Assembly (NCBI RefSeq): GCF_017114985.1
Contig: NZ_JABXKP010000076.1
Location: 1 to 63,350 of the forward strand
Direction: 5' to 3'
Origin: Nostoc sp. JL33
Lineage (GTDB): Bacteria > Cyanobacteriota > Cyanobacteriia > Cyanobacteriales > Nostocaceae
DNA length: 63,350 nt
Under the pieces are notes generated by a model. It had not been told where the DNA came from, did not search any database, and was given only the letters and a program-made list of their open reading frames with translations. How positions within the stretch are numbered: position 1 is the stretch's first letter; each line of letters begins with the position of its first letter. Below are positions 25,805 through 35,438 of this stretch, piece after piece. The position numbers and the translations under genes were made by a program.

Positions 25805-27478
25805 ATGAAAAATATATTACAAACCTGCATTTCTCAAGAACAGAATTCATATCAGAGCTATAATATTTCGTCTTACAACAGGCTGCTTTCGGTCGTGAAA
25901 GATTTGGCTTGTGTGCGGACTATTGAGGAAATTATTGAGATTGTGCGTTTGGCGGCTCGCGATCTCACCAATGCTGATGGAGTCACTTTTGTACTGCGGG
26001 ATGGTGAATGTTGTCACTATGTCGATGAAAACGCAATTGGGCCACTTTGGAAAGGTATGCGTTTTCCGCTCAAGTCTTGCATCTCCGGTTGGGCAATGCT
26101 CAATAAACAAGCAGCCGTAATTGAAGACATTTACCAGGATGCTCGAATTCCTCTTGATGCTTATAAAGTGACTTTTGTCAAGAGTTTAGTGATGGTTCCC
26201 ATACGGATTTCTGATCCACTGGGTGCGATCGGAGCGTACTGGAGTACACAACACCGAGCCACGTCCGAAGAGATAGAACTGCTTGAGATTTTGACCGACA
26301 CTACGGCAGTTGCGATCGCGAACGTTCAACTTTTCCAGAAACTGACGAACCAAAACGCCCTGAAAGACAAATTCATTGCGATGCTAGCTCACGAGTTGAG
26401 GAATCCCGTTGCCCCGATCTCAAACGGGGTTCAGCTTCTCAAGTTAAAGCTGGGCGAGACTGGCGCAGTCGGAGAAACAGTTTTAATGATGCAACACCAG
26501 ATTAAGCACCTCTCGAAATTAATCGATGAGTTACTTGACGTATCGTCCATCACCTATGGGAAAATTTCATTAAACCTTGAGAAAGTTAATCTGGTGGAAT
26601 TAGTTCGCCAGAGTCTCAATGATCATGCACAAGCAATAAAGCGATCGCACCTTACCCTAGTACAAAACTTGCCAAACACGCCTCTGTGGGCTTATGTTGA
26701 CCCGACGCGCTTCTTCCAAATCTTTGGGAACCTTCTTGATAACGCCTTAAAGTTTTCCAAGCCAGATGGGATGATCTGGGTGGATCTCTCATTTATTCCA
26801 GGTGAGAATGGCTCAGGCAGTGTAGCGGTATTATCTGTAAGAGACTCAGGCATAGGGATAGAGCCGACAATCTTACCAGAACTATTCGAGCCGTTTACCC
26901 AGGCCGATCGCAGTTTAGACCGTTCGAGGGGCGGGCTAGGTTTGGGACTCTCGGTAGTAAAAAGTCTTGTCGAACTTCATGGTGGTAATGTTGAAGCCTC
27001 AAGTAGAGGGGTCAATTTGGGAGCAGAATTCAAAGTCACTCTCCCCGTATGCGAAGAGATTACAGCTTGGGATAACGACCTGGAGATTATAGAGGCAGCT
27101 AAAAAATCGTTGAAGATTTTAGTCATCGAAGATAACGAGGATTCAGCCGTAACATTACAAGCAATACTTGAGCATTTTGGGCATGAGGTTTCCATTGCCA
27201 AGAATGGAATTTTAGGGGTAGAACTTGCAAGGGAATTGGAGCCTCAGGTGATTATTTGTGACATCGGACTTCCGGAAATGGATGGATTCGCCGTTGCACA
27301 GGAACTGAGTAAAGATCCCAAATTTAATCGCTCAATTCTGATTGCGCTCACCGGCTACGGTGGCCAGGAGGATAAAGAGCTTGCGCTTAAGTCTGGTTTT
27401 AAATGCCACTTGACTAAGCCTGTGGACTTTGAAATACTTACGGCAGAAATTGATCAATACTTTCTGATGAGTGTGTAA
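25805..27478 (+). CDS. hybrid sensor histidine kinase (GAF-HisKA-HATPase-REC)
   Basis: This is a cytoplasmic sensor kinase. The GAF domain (about 25-175) includes CISGWAMLNKQAAVIEDIYQD and VPIRISDPLGAIGAYW. The phospho-acceptor His is in MLAHELRNPVAPI (about 200). ATP-binding blocks are NLLDNALKFS (N box), DSGIGIEPTIL (G1) and RGGLGLGLSVVKSL (G2). A C-terminal receiver domain has acidic residues in VIEDNED, the phospho-Asp in IICDIGLPEMDG, and Lys in LTKPVD. All catalytic residues are present. It has no membrane segment. No output regulator is adjacent, and the signal is unknown. Confidence 0.92.
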   Translation: MKNILQTCISQEQNSYQSYNISSYNRLLSVVKDLACVRTIEEIIEIVRLAARDLTNADGVTFVLRDGECCHYVDENAIGPLWKGMRFPLKSCISGWAMLNKQAAVIEDIYQDARIPLDAYKVTFVKSLVMVPIRISDPLGAIGAYWSTQHRATSEEIELLEILTDTTAVAIANVQLFQKLTNQNALKDKFIAMLAHELRNPVAPISNGVQLLKLKLGETGAVGETVLMMQHQIKHLSKLIDELLDVSSITYGKISLNLEKVNLVELVRQSLNDHAQAIKRSHLTLVQNLPNTPLWAYVDPTRFFQIFGNLLDNALKFSKPDGMIWVDLSFIPGENGSGSVAVLSVRDSGIGIEPTILPELFEPFTQADRSLDRSRGGLGLGLSVVKSLVELHGGNVEASSRGVNLGAEFKVTLPVCEEITAWDNDLEIIEAAKKSLKILVIEDNEDSAVTLQAILEHFGHEVSIAKNGILGVELARELEPQVIICDIGLPEMDGFAVAQELSKDPKFNRSILIALTGYGGQEDKELALKSGFKCHLTKPVDFEILTAEIDQYFLMSV

Positions 27479-27499
27479 GTGTAGACTTCCTAGACATCG

Positions 27500-28017
27500 C
27501 TATTCTTCGATTAAATCATCTGTGGTAGGTTCACCTGGATAAAAGCGATCGCTGAGAATTTCCTCAAAAGGATATAAACATTGCTTGGGAAAAGTTGAGA
27601 GTCGCAGATTTGTTTCTCCTGATGCTAAATCCCTACCATTTTGATAAGATTCCTGGAGTGCTTCTTCAACGTAAGGCTTCAGGCTAGGATTTTCGCTCAA
27701 CAACTTGAGAATTTCCCGTCGTTGTACTCTAATTGTTGCTAACCCTTCGGGTTCGCCAGTCGCTACAACGGGGGGAACCCCCGCAACGCGCTGGCTCACC
27801 AACTACGACTCCGTTGCTTTGGTTGATATTCCCATTTGAGCAAATGTCCAATTAATATACCAAGACGATTTCTCAATTCTTGGCGTTCCTTTCTTCCCAA
27901 AGATTCGATTTCCTCAATTAAATTGGGTAGGTCAAGCTGGTTCCATTGGTGATGACGCAAAAGGTTAGCTTGTTCTTGAGTCCAACTGTAAAAGTCTGCT
28001 TCATACAAGTTTTGCAT
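27500..28017 (-). pseudogene. DUF29 family gene split by a 56-bp repeat
   Basis: The N-terminal part (M-Q-N-L-Y-E-A-D-F-Y-S-W-T, NLIEEIESLGRKERQELRNR, LIGHLLKWEYQPKQRSRSW) and the C-terminal part (LATIRVQRREILKLLSENPS to DRFYPGEPT) together make one DUF29 protein, a cyanobacterial family of unknown function sometimes paired with other small genes. A hairpin-forming repeat sits exactly between W and L, adding a stop and a frameshift. Removing it restores a continuous 153-residue frame, the normal family size. Thus a short repeat has recently knocked out the gene. Confidence 0.8.
27743..27798 (-). repeat. 56-bp hairpin repeat inserted in DUF29
   Basis: The insert has the core GCGGGGGTTCCCCCCGTTG, flanked by CCAGCGC and GCGACTGG arms that pair. 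The same core occurs at about 21104-21123 and 57816-57841. Boundaries are set by the restored DUF29 reading frame and could shift by a base or two. Confidence 0.75.
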
Positions 28018-28524
28018 CAGTTTTTTTGGCGTTTTTCAGGTTTGTAGTCTCTACATAATTGAAAAATTTATAATTCATAATTATGTTTTAGATAAGTAGG
28101 TAGGCATAAACAAACCTAACTATGTAACGAAATATAAAATGCTCGAAACCTTTGCGATTGCTTCTCTTCTCTACGAGAGGCTGCGCCAACGAGACGCTCC
28201 GCGAACGCTTCACTTCTCTACGAGACGCTACCGCGTTAAGCGAAGCTATGCCGAAGGCTTTACGTTCCACTCGCAATGACCTAGTTATAAATTTTCCCGC
28301 CTACCTACTTAGATATTTCTCTCGTCTCTCGTTCCCAGACTTTGGCTGGGAATGCCTCTCGTCAGGCTCCGCCTGCTGAATTTGCGGCAGAGCCGCAATG
28401 AGGTGCATTTCCAGCCAGAGGCTAGAAACGAGAATTTTCTCTCGTGTTTTAGCTTAAGTTCACACCCATAAGCAATGTTCCCTACAGTTGATTGTATCTT
28501 GAGAAAAAGCTTTGAATCTAATAG
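28018..28524. repeat. intergenic region filled with dispersed repeats
   Basis: From about 28155 to 28270 it holds several copies of the CTCTACGAGACGCT / GCGAACGCTTC family found throughout the window. At about 28325-28435 a palindromic stretch reads TCTCGTCTCTCGTTCCCAG, matched by CTAGAAACGAGA. Open frames here translate repeats and are not genes. Confidence 0.6.
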
Positions 28525-29634
28525 CTAAAAAGTTACCACACTGCGAATTGATTCACCTTTATGCATCAATTCAAAAGCATCATTAATTTGCTCAATCGGC
28601 ATCACATGCGTAATTAAATCATCAATATTTATCTTACCTTGCATATACCAATCAACAATTTTCGGCACATCTGTACGTCCTCTAGCGCCACCGAATGCTG
28701 AACCTTTCCAAACGCGTCCAGTTACTAATTGAAAAGGACGAGTACTGATTTCCTGTCCAGCACCAGCAACACCAATAACCACGCTAACACCCCAACCTTT
28801 GTGGCAACATTCTAATGCTTGACGCATAATTTTGACATTACCGATACATTCAAAACTGTAATCAGCACCGCCTTTGGTTAAATCAACCAGATAGGGAACT
28901 AAATCACCCTCTACTTCCTGGGGATTGACAAAGTGCGTCATGCCAAACTTTTCCGCCAACGCGCGTTTACTGGGATTAATATCCACCCCGACAATCATAT
29001 TCGCCCCTACCATCCGCGCTGCTTGGATGACATTTAAACCAATACCACCCAAGCCGAAAACCACAACATTTGCTCCCGGTTCCACTTTGGCAGTATTGAT
29101 CACTGCACCAACACCAGTAGTCACACCACAGCCAATGTAACAAACTTTATCAAATGGGGCGTCTTCCCGAATTTTTGCCACGGCGATTTCTGGCAGCACC
29201 GTATAGTTGGCAAAAGTGGATGTACCCATATAATGATGAATAATTTGCCCATCAATGCTAAAGCGACTAGTGCCATCGGGCATGACACCGCGTGCTTGAG
29301 TTAGGCGAATGGCTTGACAAAGATTCGTTTTGAAGCTCAAACAATATTCGCACTGGCGGCATTCAGGAGTGTAGAGGGGAATTACATGATCCCCTGGTTT
29401 GACGCTGGTAACACCAGCACCCACCTCTACTACCACACCAGCACCTTCATGCCCCAAAATTGCCGGAAACAAACCTTCGGGATCGTCACCAGATAGGGTA
29501 AAGGCGTCCGTATGACAAACCCCACTGGCTTTAATTTCAACTAACACTTCGCCGGCTTGTGGCCCCGATAGTTGAACGGTTTCAATTGTCAACGGCTTAC
29601 CTGCGCTGTAAGCGACTGCTGCTTTAACTTGCAA
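28525..29634 (-). CDS. frmA: S-(hydroxymethyl)glutathione dehydrogenase / class III alcohol dehydrogenase
   Basis: This zinc enzyme oxidises the formaldehyde-glutathione adduct with NAD and can also reduce S-nitrosoglutathione. Catalytic zinc ligands are in GVCHTDAFTL and GHEGAG. The structural zinc site is CRQCEYCLSFKTNLC. The coenzyme fold shows FGLGGIGLNVIQAARMVGA. AGGAGG followed by 7 nt precedes a TTG at 29634, giving 369 residues, the exact size typical of class III enzymes; an in-frame ATG further upstream would add residues the family lacks. No esterase partner (FrmB/FghA) is adjacent. Confidence 0.93.
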   Translation of the reverse strand: MQVKAAVAYSAGKPLTIETVQLSGPQAGEVLVEIKASGVCHTDAFTLSGDDPEGLFPAILGHEGAGVVVEVGAGVTSVKPGDHVIPLYTPECRQCEYCLSFKTNLCQAIRLTQARGVMPDGTSRFSIDGQIIHHYMGTSTFANYTVLPEIAVAKIREDAPFDKVCYIGCGVTTGVGAVINTAKVEPGANVVVFGLGGIGLNVIQAARMVGANMIVGVDINPSKRALAEKFGMTHFVNPQEVEGDLVPYLVDLTKGGADYSFECIGNVKIMRQALECCHKGWGVSVVIGVAGAGQEISTRPFQLVTGRVWKGSAFGGARGRTDVPKIVDWYMQGKINIDDLITHVMPIEQINDAFELMHKGESIRSVVTF

Positions 29635-29918
29635 CGTTAGTCCTCCTATATAGTTTTTGACGTTCTCCCCAATGCTGAACCACGGGGATTTTTTCACTTA
29701 AACATACTTGAAGACATGATAAACTTTTGTATCACTTCATCGTATTTACTCAGCACGATCGCCGCTAGAACGATAAATATTACTTTGTTAAAATATCATT
29801 CTCTAGCTAGATTGGTTAAAGGCGGCAACAGCTGTTTTGACAACGATGTAAACTGGATGTCAGCAGCAACTCCCAAATAATTTGTCCACCCCTTAATTAA
29901 TACATTTTGTCACAGCTT
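29635..29918. promoter_or_regulatory. divergent promoter region between frmA and avtA-like gene
   Basis: A 284-nt gap separates two divergent genes, so both promoters should lie here. No specific operator or riboswitch was recognised; AGGAGG at about 29642-29647 is the frmA ribosome-binding site. Confidence 0.5.
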
Positions 29919-31202
29919 ATGAACCCTGCCCTAACTCAAATTGGCGCTCAAATGTCCAACCTGACTGGCGTAAGAGCAATCATGAAGGATATTATCGAAA
30001 CATTACGAGCGGGTGCAGGGCAGCAGTTTATTAATTTGAGTGCTGGGAATCCGTTGATTTTGCCAGAGGTAGAGCAATTATGGCGGGATTGTACTGCACA
30101 GCTTCTCGCTAGTCCAGAATATGGTGAGGTAGTTTGCCGCTACGGTTCAAGTCAGGGCTATGCACCATTCGTTGAAGCGATCGCTAATGATTTTAACAAA
30201 CGCTACGGGTTAAACTTGAGCGATCGCAATATCTTGATCACCCCCGGCAGTCAAAGCCTCTACTTCTACGCTGTTAATAGCTTCGGTGGCTACACCCCTA
30301 GCGGCGAGTTAAAACAAATAGTTTTGCCCCTCAGCCCTGACTACACAGGTTACGGCGGCATCTGCTTAGTTCCAAAAGCCTTAATCGCCTACAAACCGAC
30401 TCTTGATATTGATACAGCTGCCCACAGATTTAAATATCGCCCCGACTTCAGCCAACTGTCGATTACAGAAAACACGGGTTGTGTCCTCTTCTCTCGCCCC
30501 TGTAATCCCACTGGTAATGTCCTCACTGATGATGAGGTGAAAAAAATTGCTGCTTTGGCTGCGCCTTACAATCTGCCCGTGTTAATTGACTCCGCTTATG
30601 CGCCTCCCTTCCCAGCATTGAACTTTACCGAAATGACACCAGTGTTTGGTGATAACATCCTCCACTGCATGAGTTTATCGAAAGCGGGATTACCAGGAGA
30701 AAGGATTGGTATTGCGATTGGGGATGAAAAGTGGATTGAAGTGCTGGAGTGTTTCCAAGCAAATATGAGTCTCCATTCTTCACGTTACGGCCAAGCGATC
30801 GCAGCTTTTGCAATCAATTCTGGTGCTTTAGTGGAAATTTCTCACACTGTCATCCGTCCCTTTTACCAAAATAAATTTACCGTTTTAGAAACCAGCTTAG
30901 AACAAGCGATGCCCAAGAATTTACCTTGGTTTCTCCATCGCGGTGAAGGAGCAATTTTTGCTTGGTTGTGGTTAGAGGATTTACCCATCAGTGATTGGGA
31001 ATTTTACCAACGACTCAAGCAAGTAGGTGTGATTATTGTGCCTGGAAGTACCTTCTTCCCCGGTTTAGAGGAAGAATGGGCGCATAAGCACCAATGTTTC
31101 CGCATCAGCCTCACCGGCAGCGATGAGGAGATTGCCACTGCTATGCAACGTTTAGCAAAAGTGGCTGAAGAAGCTTATCAGCGTGCAGTTGTGAGTGCTT
31201 GA
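29919..31202 (+). CDS. avtA: valine--pyruvate aminotransferase (AvtA-like)
   Basis: This PLP aminotransferase of fold type I probably makes valine and alanine exchange amino groups. It shows FINLSAGNPLILPEVE at the start, YGSSQGYAPFVEAIA, SRPCNPTGN, IDSAYAPPFP, the PLP lysine in CMSLSKAGLPGERIGI and FRISLTGSDEE. I prefer ATG at 29919 (M-N-P-A-L-T-Q-I-G), giving 427 residues; an in-frame TTG lies four codons upstream. The substrate name follows the AvtA family; broader specificity is possible. Repeats separate it from rimM downstream. Confidence 0.85.
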   Translation: MNPALTQIGAQMSNLTGVRAIMKDIIETLRAGAGQQFINLSAGNPLILPEVEQLWRDCTAQLLASPEYGEVVCRYGSSQGYAPFVEAIANDFNKRYGLNLSDRNILITPGSQSLYFYAVNSFGGYTPSGELKQIVLPLSPDYTGYGGICLVPKALIAYKPTLDIDTAAHRFKYRPDFSQLSITENTGCVLFSRPCNPTGNVLTDDEVKKIAALAAPYNLPVLIDSAYAPPFPALNFTEMTPVFGDNILHCMSLSKAGLPGERIGIAIGDEKWIEVLECFQANMSLHSSRYGQAIAAFAINSGALVEISHTVIRPFYQNKFTVLETSLEQAMPKNLPWFLHRGEGAIFAWLWLEDLPISDWEFYQRLKQVGVIIVPGSTFFPGLEEEWAHKHQCFRISLTGSDEEIATAMQRLAKVAEEAYQRAVVSA

Positions 31203-31341
31203 TTAGGGGGAGTTAGGAGAGACGCGATGAATCGCGTCTGTACAAAAGTAGAGACGCGATGAATCGCGTCTGTTATAAGAATTCTTTCCCCAATGCCCAA
31301 TGCCCAATGCCCAATGACAAATGACAAATGACAAATGACAA
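31203..31341 (+). repeat. two palindromes and two heptamer arrays before rimM
   Basis: Two copies of AGACGCGATGAATCGCGTCT lie at 31220-31239 and 31252-31271. They are followed by CCAATGC repeats (about 31290-31310) and then six ATGACAA repeats that run into the rimM coding sequence. Confidence 0.85.
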
Positions 31342-31908
31342 ATGACAAATGACAAATCAGATGATTGGCTAGAAATTGGTAAGATTGTTGCCCCTCAAGG
31401 ATTATCTGGGGAATTACGGGTTTATCCTGTATCTGACTTCCCCGAAAGATTTGAGGTGCCGGGAAAACGTTGGTTGTTACGTTCTGGTGAAACAGAACCA
31501 CAACCAATCGAATTATTGACAGGACGTTATATTAGTAACAAAAATTTGTATGTGATCAAATTAGCTGGTGTGGTAAATTGCGATCAGGCTCTGGCGTTGC
31601 GCGGTTGTAAGTTAATGGTGCCAGCAAGCGATCGCCCCCAATTAGGCGAAGATGAATATCATGTCCTCGATTTGATTGGCTTGGAAGTCTTCATGCAAGC
31701 ATCTGGCGAACTCGTGGGTACTGTGGTAGATATCATCGCTGCTGGTAATGATTTGTTAGAAGTAAAGTTGGATGAATCCTTTGCTAGTGACAAAAAGCAA
31801 AAGACTGTTTTGATTCCATTTGTACAAGCGATCGCACCAGTGGTAGACTTGCCATCTGGCCGCATTGAAATTACGCCACCGCCTGGGTTATTGGAAATTA
31901 ATAATTAG
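31342..31908 (+). CDS. rimM: 16S rRNA processing protein RimM
   Basis: RimM binds ribosomal protein S19 and helps mature the 30S subunit head. The family pattern is clear: EIGKIVAPQGLSGELRVYP, RWLLRS, GRYISNKNLYVIKLAGV, then the PRC-barrel with EYHVLDLIGLEV and VLIPFV. At 188 residues it is full length. The first codons (M-T-N-D-K) are part of an ATGACAA heptamer array, so the ATG at 31342 is repeat-derived and has no ribosome-binding site. The same array places ATGs in all three frames just upstream, but the one in this frame runs into a stop at 31336. The tRNA methylase gene often next to rimM is absent. Confidence 0.92.
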   Translation: MTNDKSDDWLEIGKIVAPQGLSGELRVYPVSDFPERFEVPGKRWLLRSGETEPQPIELLTGRYISNKNLYVIKLAGVVNCDQALALRGCKLMVPASDRPQLGEDEYHVLDLIGLEVFMQASGELVGTVVDIIAAGNDLLEVKLDESFASDKKQKTVLIPFVQAIAPVVDLPSGRIEITPPPGLLEINN

Positions 31909-31986
31909 GTCATTACTTGATCTGCTCTAGCTAATAATGAACACATTTCACCTTGAATCTTTAACCAAAATTTTGGAGGCTGGACA

Positions 31987-32607
31987 ATGACTCAAGCTTT
32001 ACCAAAAATCGTAACTTTTGAAGAATTTGTCAAGTGGAAACCAGAGAATGACCACTATGAATTGCACAACGGAACAATTGTTAAAATGCCTCAACCTGTA
32101 GGAGATCATGAAGAGGTAACAGGATTTTTAGCCTTTGAACTGACTAGAGAATGTATCCGTTTAAATCTCCCATCCTTCATACCCAAGACTGCACTAGTCA
32201 AACCACCTGTAAATGAATCAGGTTACTCGCCAGATGTACTGTTGTTGAATCGCCCTAATTTGATAAATGAATCTCTTTGGAAAAAAGAATCTACTGTTAT
32301 TCAACCTGCATCAATTCCTCTAATTGTTGAAGTTGTTAGTACAAATTGGCGTGATGATTACCTCAAAAAATACGCGGATTATGAGGAAATGGGAATTCCT
32401 GAGTATTGGATTGTGGATTATGCTGCTTTAGGCGGTAGGGAGTTTATTGGCAAACCAAAACAACCTACTATCTTAGTTTGTTCTTTGGATGAAGGTGAGT
32501 ATCAAGTTAGCAAGTTTAGGGATACAGACCGCATCCAGTCCCCAATATTTCCAGAGTTAAATTTAACTGCTCAACAGATTTTTCAAGCGGGTAATATTTC
32601 ATATTAA
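31987..32607 (+). CDS. Uma2 family protein (DUF820 putative endonuclease)
   Basis: Uma2 proteins are abundant in cyanobacteria and have a PD-(D/E)XK nuclease fold. The core is visible as YSPDVLLLNR (Asp), PLIVEVVSTNWRDD (Glu, with V-V-S in place of x-K) and KKYADYEEMGIPEYWIVD. At 206 residues it is complete, with AGG ahead of the ATG. The true substrate is unknown; many copies per genome have led to suggestions of a selfish or mobile-element link. Confidence 0.88.
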   Translation: MTQALPKIVTFEEFVKWKPENDHYELHNGTIVKMPQPVGDHEEVTGFLAFELTRECIRLNLPSFIPKTALVKPPVNESGYSPDVLLLNRPNLINESLWKKESTVIQPASIPLIVEVVSTNWRDDYLKKYADYEEMGIPEYWIVDYAALGGREFIGKPKQPTILVCSLDEGEYQVSKFRDTDRIQSPIFPELNLTAQQIFQAGNISY

Positions 32608-32931
32608 TTCATAATAGACATAGGCGTGAAATTAAATATGCGTTACCCAGAACCCTTGTAGAGACGTAGCAGTGCTACGTCAAAACAATTCTTTTTCACT
32701 CCTATGTCTAATTCATAATTTCAGGACAGAGCAACTTAATTTATAGTATTAATCAATAGCGTCATCAAACAGCCCGTTGTAGACATCGCTCTCCATCGTC
32801 TGCCAAGAAAGAAGGAATTTAGTCACAAAGGCTGGAAAAATTCATCATGGGTAGATGGCCATTATCTAGAAAATCAGTAAAATTGCATACTGATGAAGCC
32901 GTCAAAATCCTTTTGGAATGGAGTGTCGATA
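32608..32931. other. intergenic region with one palindrome
   Basis: It includes the palindrome GTAGAGACGTAGCA with its inverse at 32658-32681 and an AGCCCGTTGTAGACATCGCT element at about 32770 that recurs inside 38990-39020. The phosphoketolase ribosome-binding site (GGAG) is at its end. Confidence 0.55.
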
Positions 32932-35313
32932 ATGACATTAGCAACGACTCCACAAATCAAGCCTTTAACAGATGAAGAATTACGTAAGATAAACGCCTAC
33001 TGGCGTGCAGCTAACTATCTTTCGGTTGGGCAGATATATCTACTCGACAATGCGCTACTGAGAGAACCCCTAAAGCTGGAACACGTCAAACCCAGACTCT
33101 TGGGGCACTGGGGAACAACGCCAGGGCTGAACTTGATCTATGCTCACCTGAATCGGGTGATTAAGAAATATGACCTAAACACGATCTATATTGCTGGGCC
33201 TGGTCATGGAGGCCCTGGACTGGTAGCTAATACCTACCTGGAAGGTACTTACACTGAGTATTATCACAACATCTCCCAGGATGCTGAAGGAATCCAGAAA
33301 CTCTTCAAACAATTTTCTTTCCCCGGTGGGATTCCCAGCCACGTTGCACCGGAAACTCCTGGTTCGATCCACGAAGGCGGTGAACTAGGTTACGCCCTCG
33401 TCCACGCTTACGGTGCTGCCTTTGATAACCCTGACTTGATTGTTGCTGCTGTTGTCGGTGATGGCGAAGCTGAAACAGGTGCTTTAGCGACTAGCTGGCA
33501 TTCCAACAAGTTTCTTAACCCTGTGCATGATGGTGCTGTACTTCCGATCCTCCACCTGAATGGGTATAAAATTGCCAATCCAACAGTACTGGCACGGATT
33601 AGCCATGAGGAATTAGAAAGCTTATTTGTGGGCTACGGCTACAAGCCATACTTTGTCGAAGGTGACGATCCCGCAGATGTCCACCAGCAGATGGCGGCGA
33701 CTCTAGAAACAGCGATCGCCGAAATTCAAAGCATCCAGCGAGAAGCCCGCGTACATGGTTTCACTGAACGTCCGCAGTGGCCAATGATTGTCATGAGAAC
33801 CCCCAAAGGTTGGACAGGGCCCAAGGAAGTCGATGGCAAAAAAACCGAAGGTTCTTGGCGATCGCACCAAGTTCCCTTGACCAACATAGCCAAACAGCCA
33901 GAACACCTGAAACTCCTAGAAGATTGGCTGAAGAGTTACAACCCAGAAGAACTCTTCGACGCTAACGGCACACTGATCCCCGAATTAGCAGAACTGGCTC
34001 CCAAGGGTCATCGACGCATGGGTGACAATCCCCACGCTAACGGCGGTATTTTGCTGCGCGACCTGAAGATGCCGGACTTTCAAGACTATGCTGTAGATGT
34101 TCTTAAACCAGGGCAAGCGATCGCAGAAGCTACCCAAGTTGCCGGAAAATTCCTGCGGGATATCATGCAACTTAACCAAGAAAGCCGCAATTTCCGCATC
34201 CTCGGCCCCGATGAAACGGTATCAAATCGCTTAGGCGCTGTGCTAGAAGTCACAGACCGGGACTGGGCAGCCCAGATCCTCCCGGAAGATGACCACCTTT
34301 CCCCCGACGGTCGGGTGATGGAAATTCTCAGCGAAACTAATTGTCAAGGATGGTTAGAAGGCTACCTCCTCACAGGACGCCACGGATTTTTCTCTTGCTA
34401 TGAGGCGTTCATCCACATCATTGACTCGATGTTCAATCAGCACGCCAAATGGCTGAAAACGACCAGAGATATTCCCTGGCGTAGACCAATAGCTTCTCTC
34501 AATTATCTACTCACCTCCCACGTTTGGCGACAAGACCACAACGGTTTCTCTCACCAAGACCCCGGTTTTATCGACCATGTAATCAACAAAAAAGCAGAAA
34601 TCGTTCGCGTGTATTTGCCCCCCGATGCCAACACTCTGCTATCGGTAACTGACCATTGTTTAAGAAGCCGCAACTATGTCAACGTCATCGTTGCAGGAAA
34701 GCAACCAGCATTGCAATACCTAAATATGGATGCTGCTATCAAGCACTGCACCAAAGGCATCGGTATTTGGGAATGGGCAAGCAACGACAAAGACGGCGAA
34801 CCAGATGTAGTAATGGCTTGTGCTGGGGATATTCCCACCTTAGAAACTTTAGCGGCTGTGGACATTCTGCGCCAGCACTTCTCTGAGTTAAAGGTGCGGG
34901 TGGTGAACGTAGTCGATTTGATGACACTACAGCCAAAAAGCGAACACCCGCACGGTTTGAGCGAAAAAGACTTTGAAACGATTTTTACCACAAACAAACC
35001 GATTATCTTTGCATTTCATGGCTATCCTTGGCTGATTCATCGCCTAACCTATCGCCAGGCCAACCATGATAACTTGCATGTGCGTGGCTATAAGGAAGAA
35101 GGAACCACCACCACTCCCTTTGATATGGTTGTGCTTAACGATCTAGATCGCTTTCACCTAGTGATGGACGTAATTGATCGCGTACCAAAGCTAGGATATA
35201 GGGCAGCTTATGTCAAACAGCAGTTGCAAGATAAGCTGATTGAACACAAACATTACATTGAGAAGTACGGCGACGATATGCCGGAAATTCGTGACTGGAA
35301 GTGGCCCTATTAA
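32932..35313 (+). CDS. xfp: phosphoketolase (D-xylulose/fructose 6-phosphate)
   Basis: This thiamine-diphosphate enzyme splits xylulose 5-phosphate, and often fructose 6-phosphate, to acetyl phosphate, giving a carbon-saving route to acetyl-CoA. Seen are GHWGTTPGLNLIYAHLNR, GPGHGGPGLVANTYLEG, the cofactor motif GDGEAETGALA with HLNGYKIANPT, and DQETVSN-like GPDETVSNRLGAV. The start at 32932 (M-T-L-A-T-T-P) has GGAG 8 nt upstream and gives 793 residues, normal for the family; an in-frame ATG 39 nt upstream is less likely. No acetate kinase gene is next to it. Confidence 0.95.
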   Translation: MTLATTPQIKPLTDEELRKINAYWRAANYLSVGQIYLLDNALLREPLKLEHVKPRLLGHWGTTPGLNLIYAHLNRVIKKYDLNTIYIAGPGHGGPGLVANTYLEGTYTEYYHNISQDAEGIQKLFKQFSFPGGIPSHVAPETPGSIHEGGELGYALVHAYGAAFDNPDLIVAAVVGDGEAETGALATSWHSNKFLNPVHDGAVLPILHLNGYKIANPTVLARISHEELESLFVGYGYKPYFVEGDDPADVHQQMAATLETAIAEIQSIQREARVHGFTERPQWPMIVMRTPKGWTGPKEVDGKKTEGSWRSHQVPLTNIAKQPEHLKLLEDWLKSYNPEELFDANGTLIPELAELAPKGHRRMGDNPHANGGILLRDLKMPDFQDYAVDVLKPGQAIAEATQVAGKFLRDIMQLNQESRNFRILGPDETVSNRLGAVLEVTDRDWAAQILPEDDHLSPDGRVMEILSETNCQGWLEGYLLTGRHGFFSCYEAFIHIIDSMFNQHAKWLKTTRDIPWRRPIASLNYLLTSHVWRQDHNGFSHQDPGFIDHVINKKAEIVRVYLPPDANTLLSVTDHCLRSRNYVNVIVAGKQPALQYLNMDAAIKHCTKGIGIWEWASNDKDGEPDVVMACAGDIPTLETLAAVDILRQHFSELKVRVVNVVDLMTLQPKSEHPHGLSEKDFETIFTTNKPIIFAFHGYPWLIHRLTYRQANHDNLHVRGYKEEGTTTTPFDMVVLNDLDRFHLVMDVIDRVPKLGYRAAYVKQQLQDKLIEHKHYIEKYGDDMPEIRDWKWPY

Positions 35314-35438
35314 CAAGGAATGAGGAGAAAGAGGCAGAGGGGAAACTTTTCTCCCTGTTTCTCCCTTTTTTAGGACTTACGCAGAAGAGCAACATCAGTT
35401 TAGTTGCTGCCTAATCCCCGATTTGTTGCAGCTAATTG

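Noticed and set aside
28088..28379. Open frames on both strands at 28.1-28.4 kb
   Set aside because: They are translations of the CTACGAGACGC repeat family.
31178..31507. Minus-strand frame with repeated H-L-S-F-V-I-C
   Set aside because: It reads the ATGACAA heptamer array backwards and overlaps rimM.
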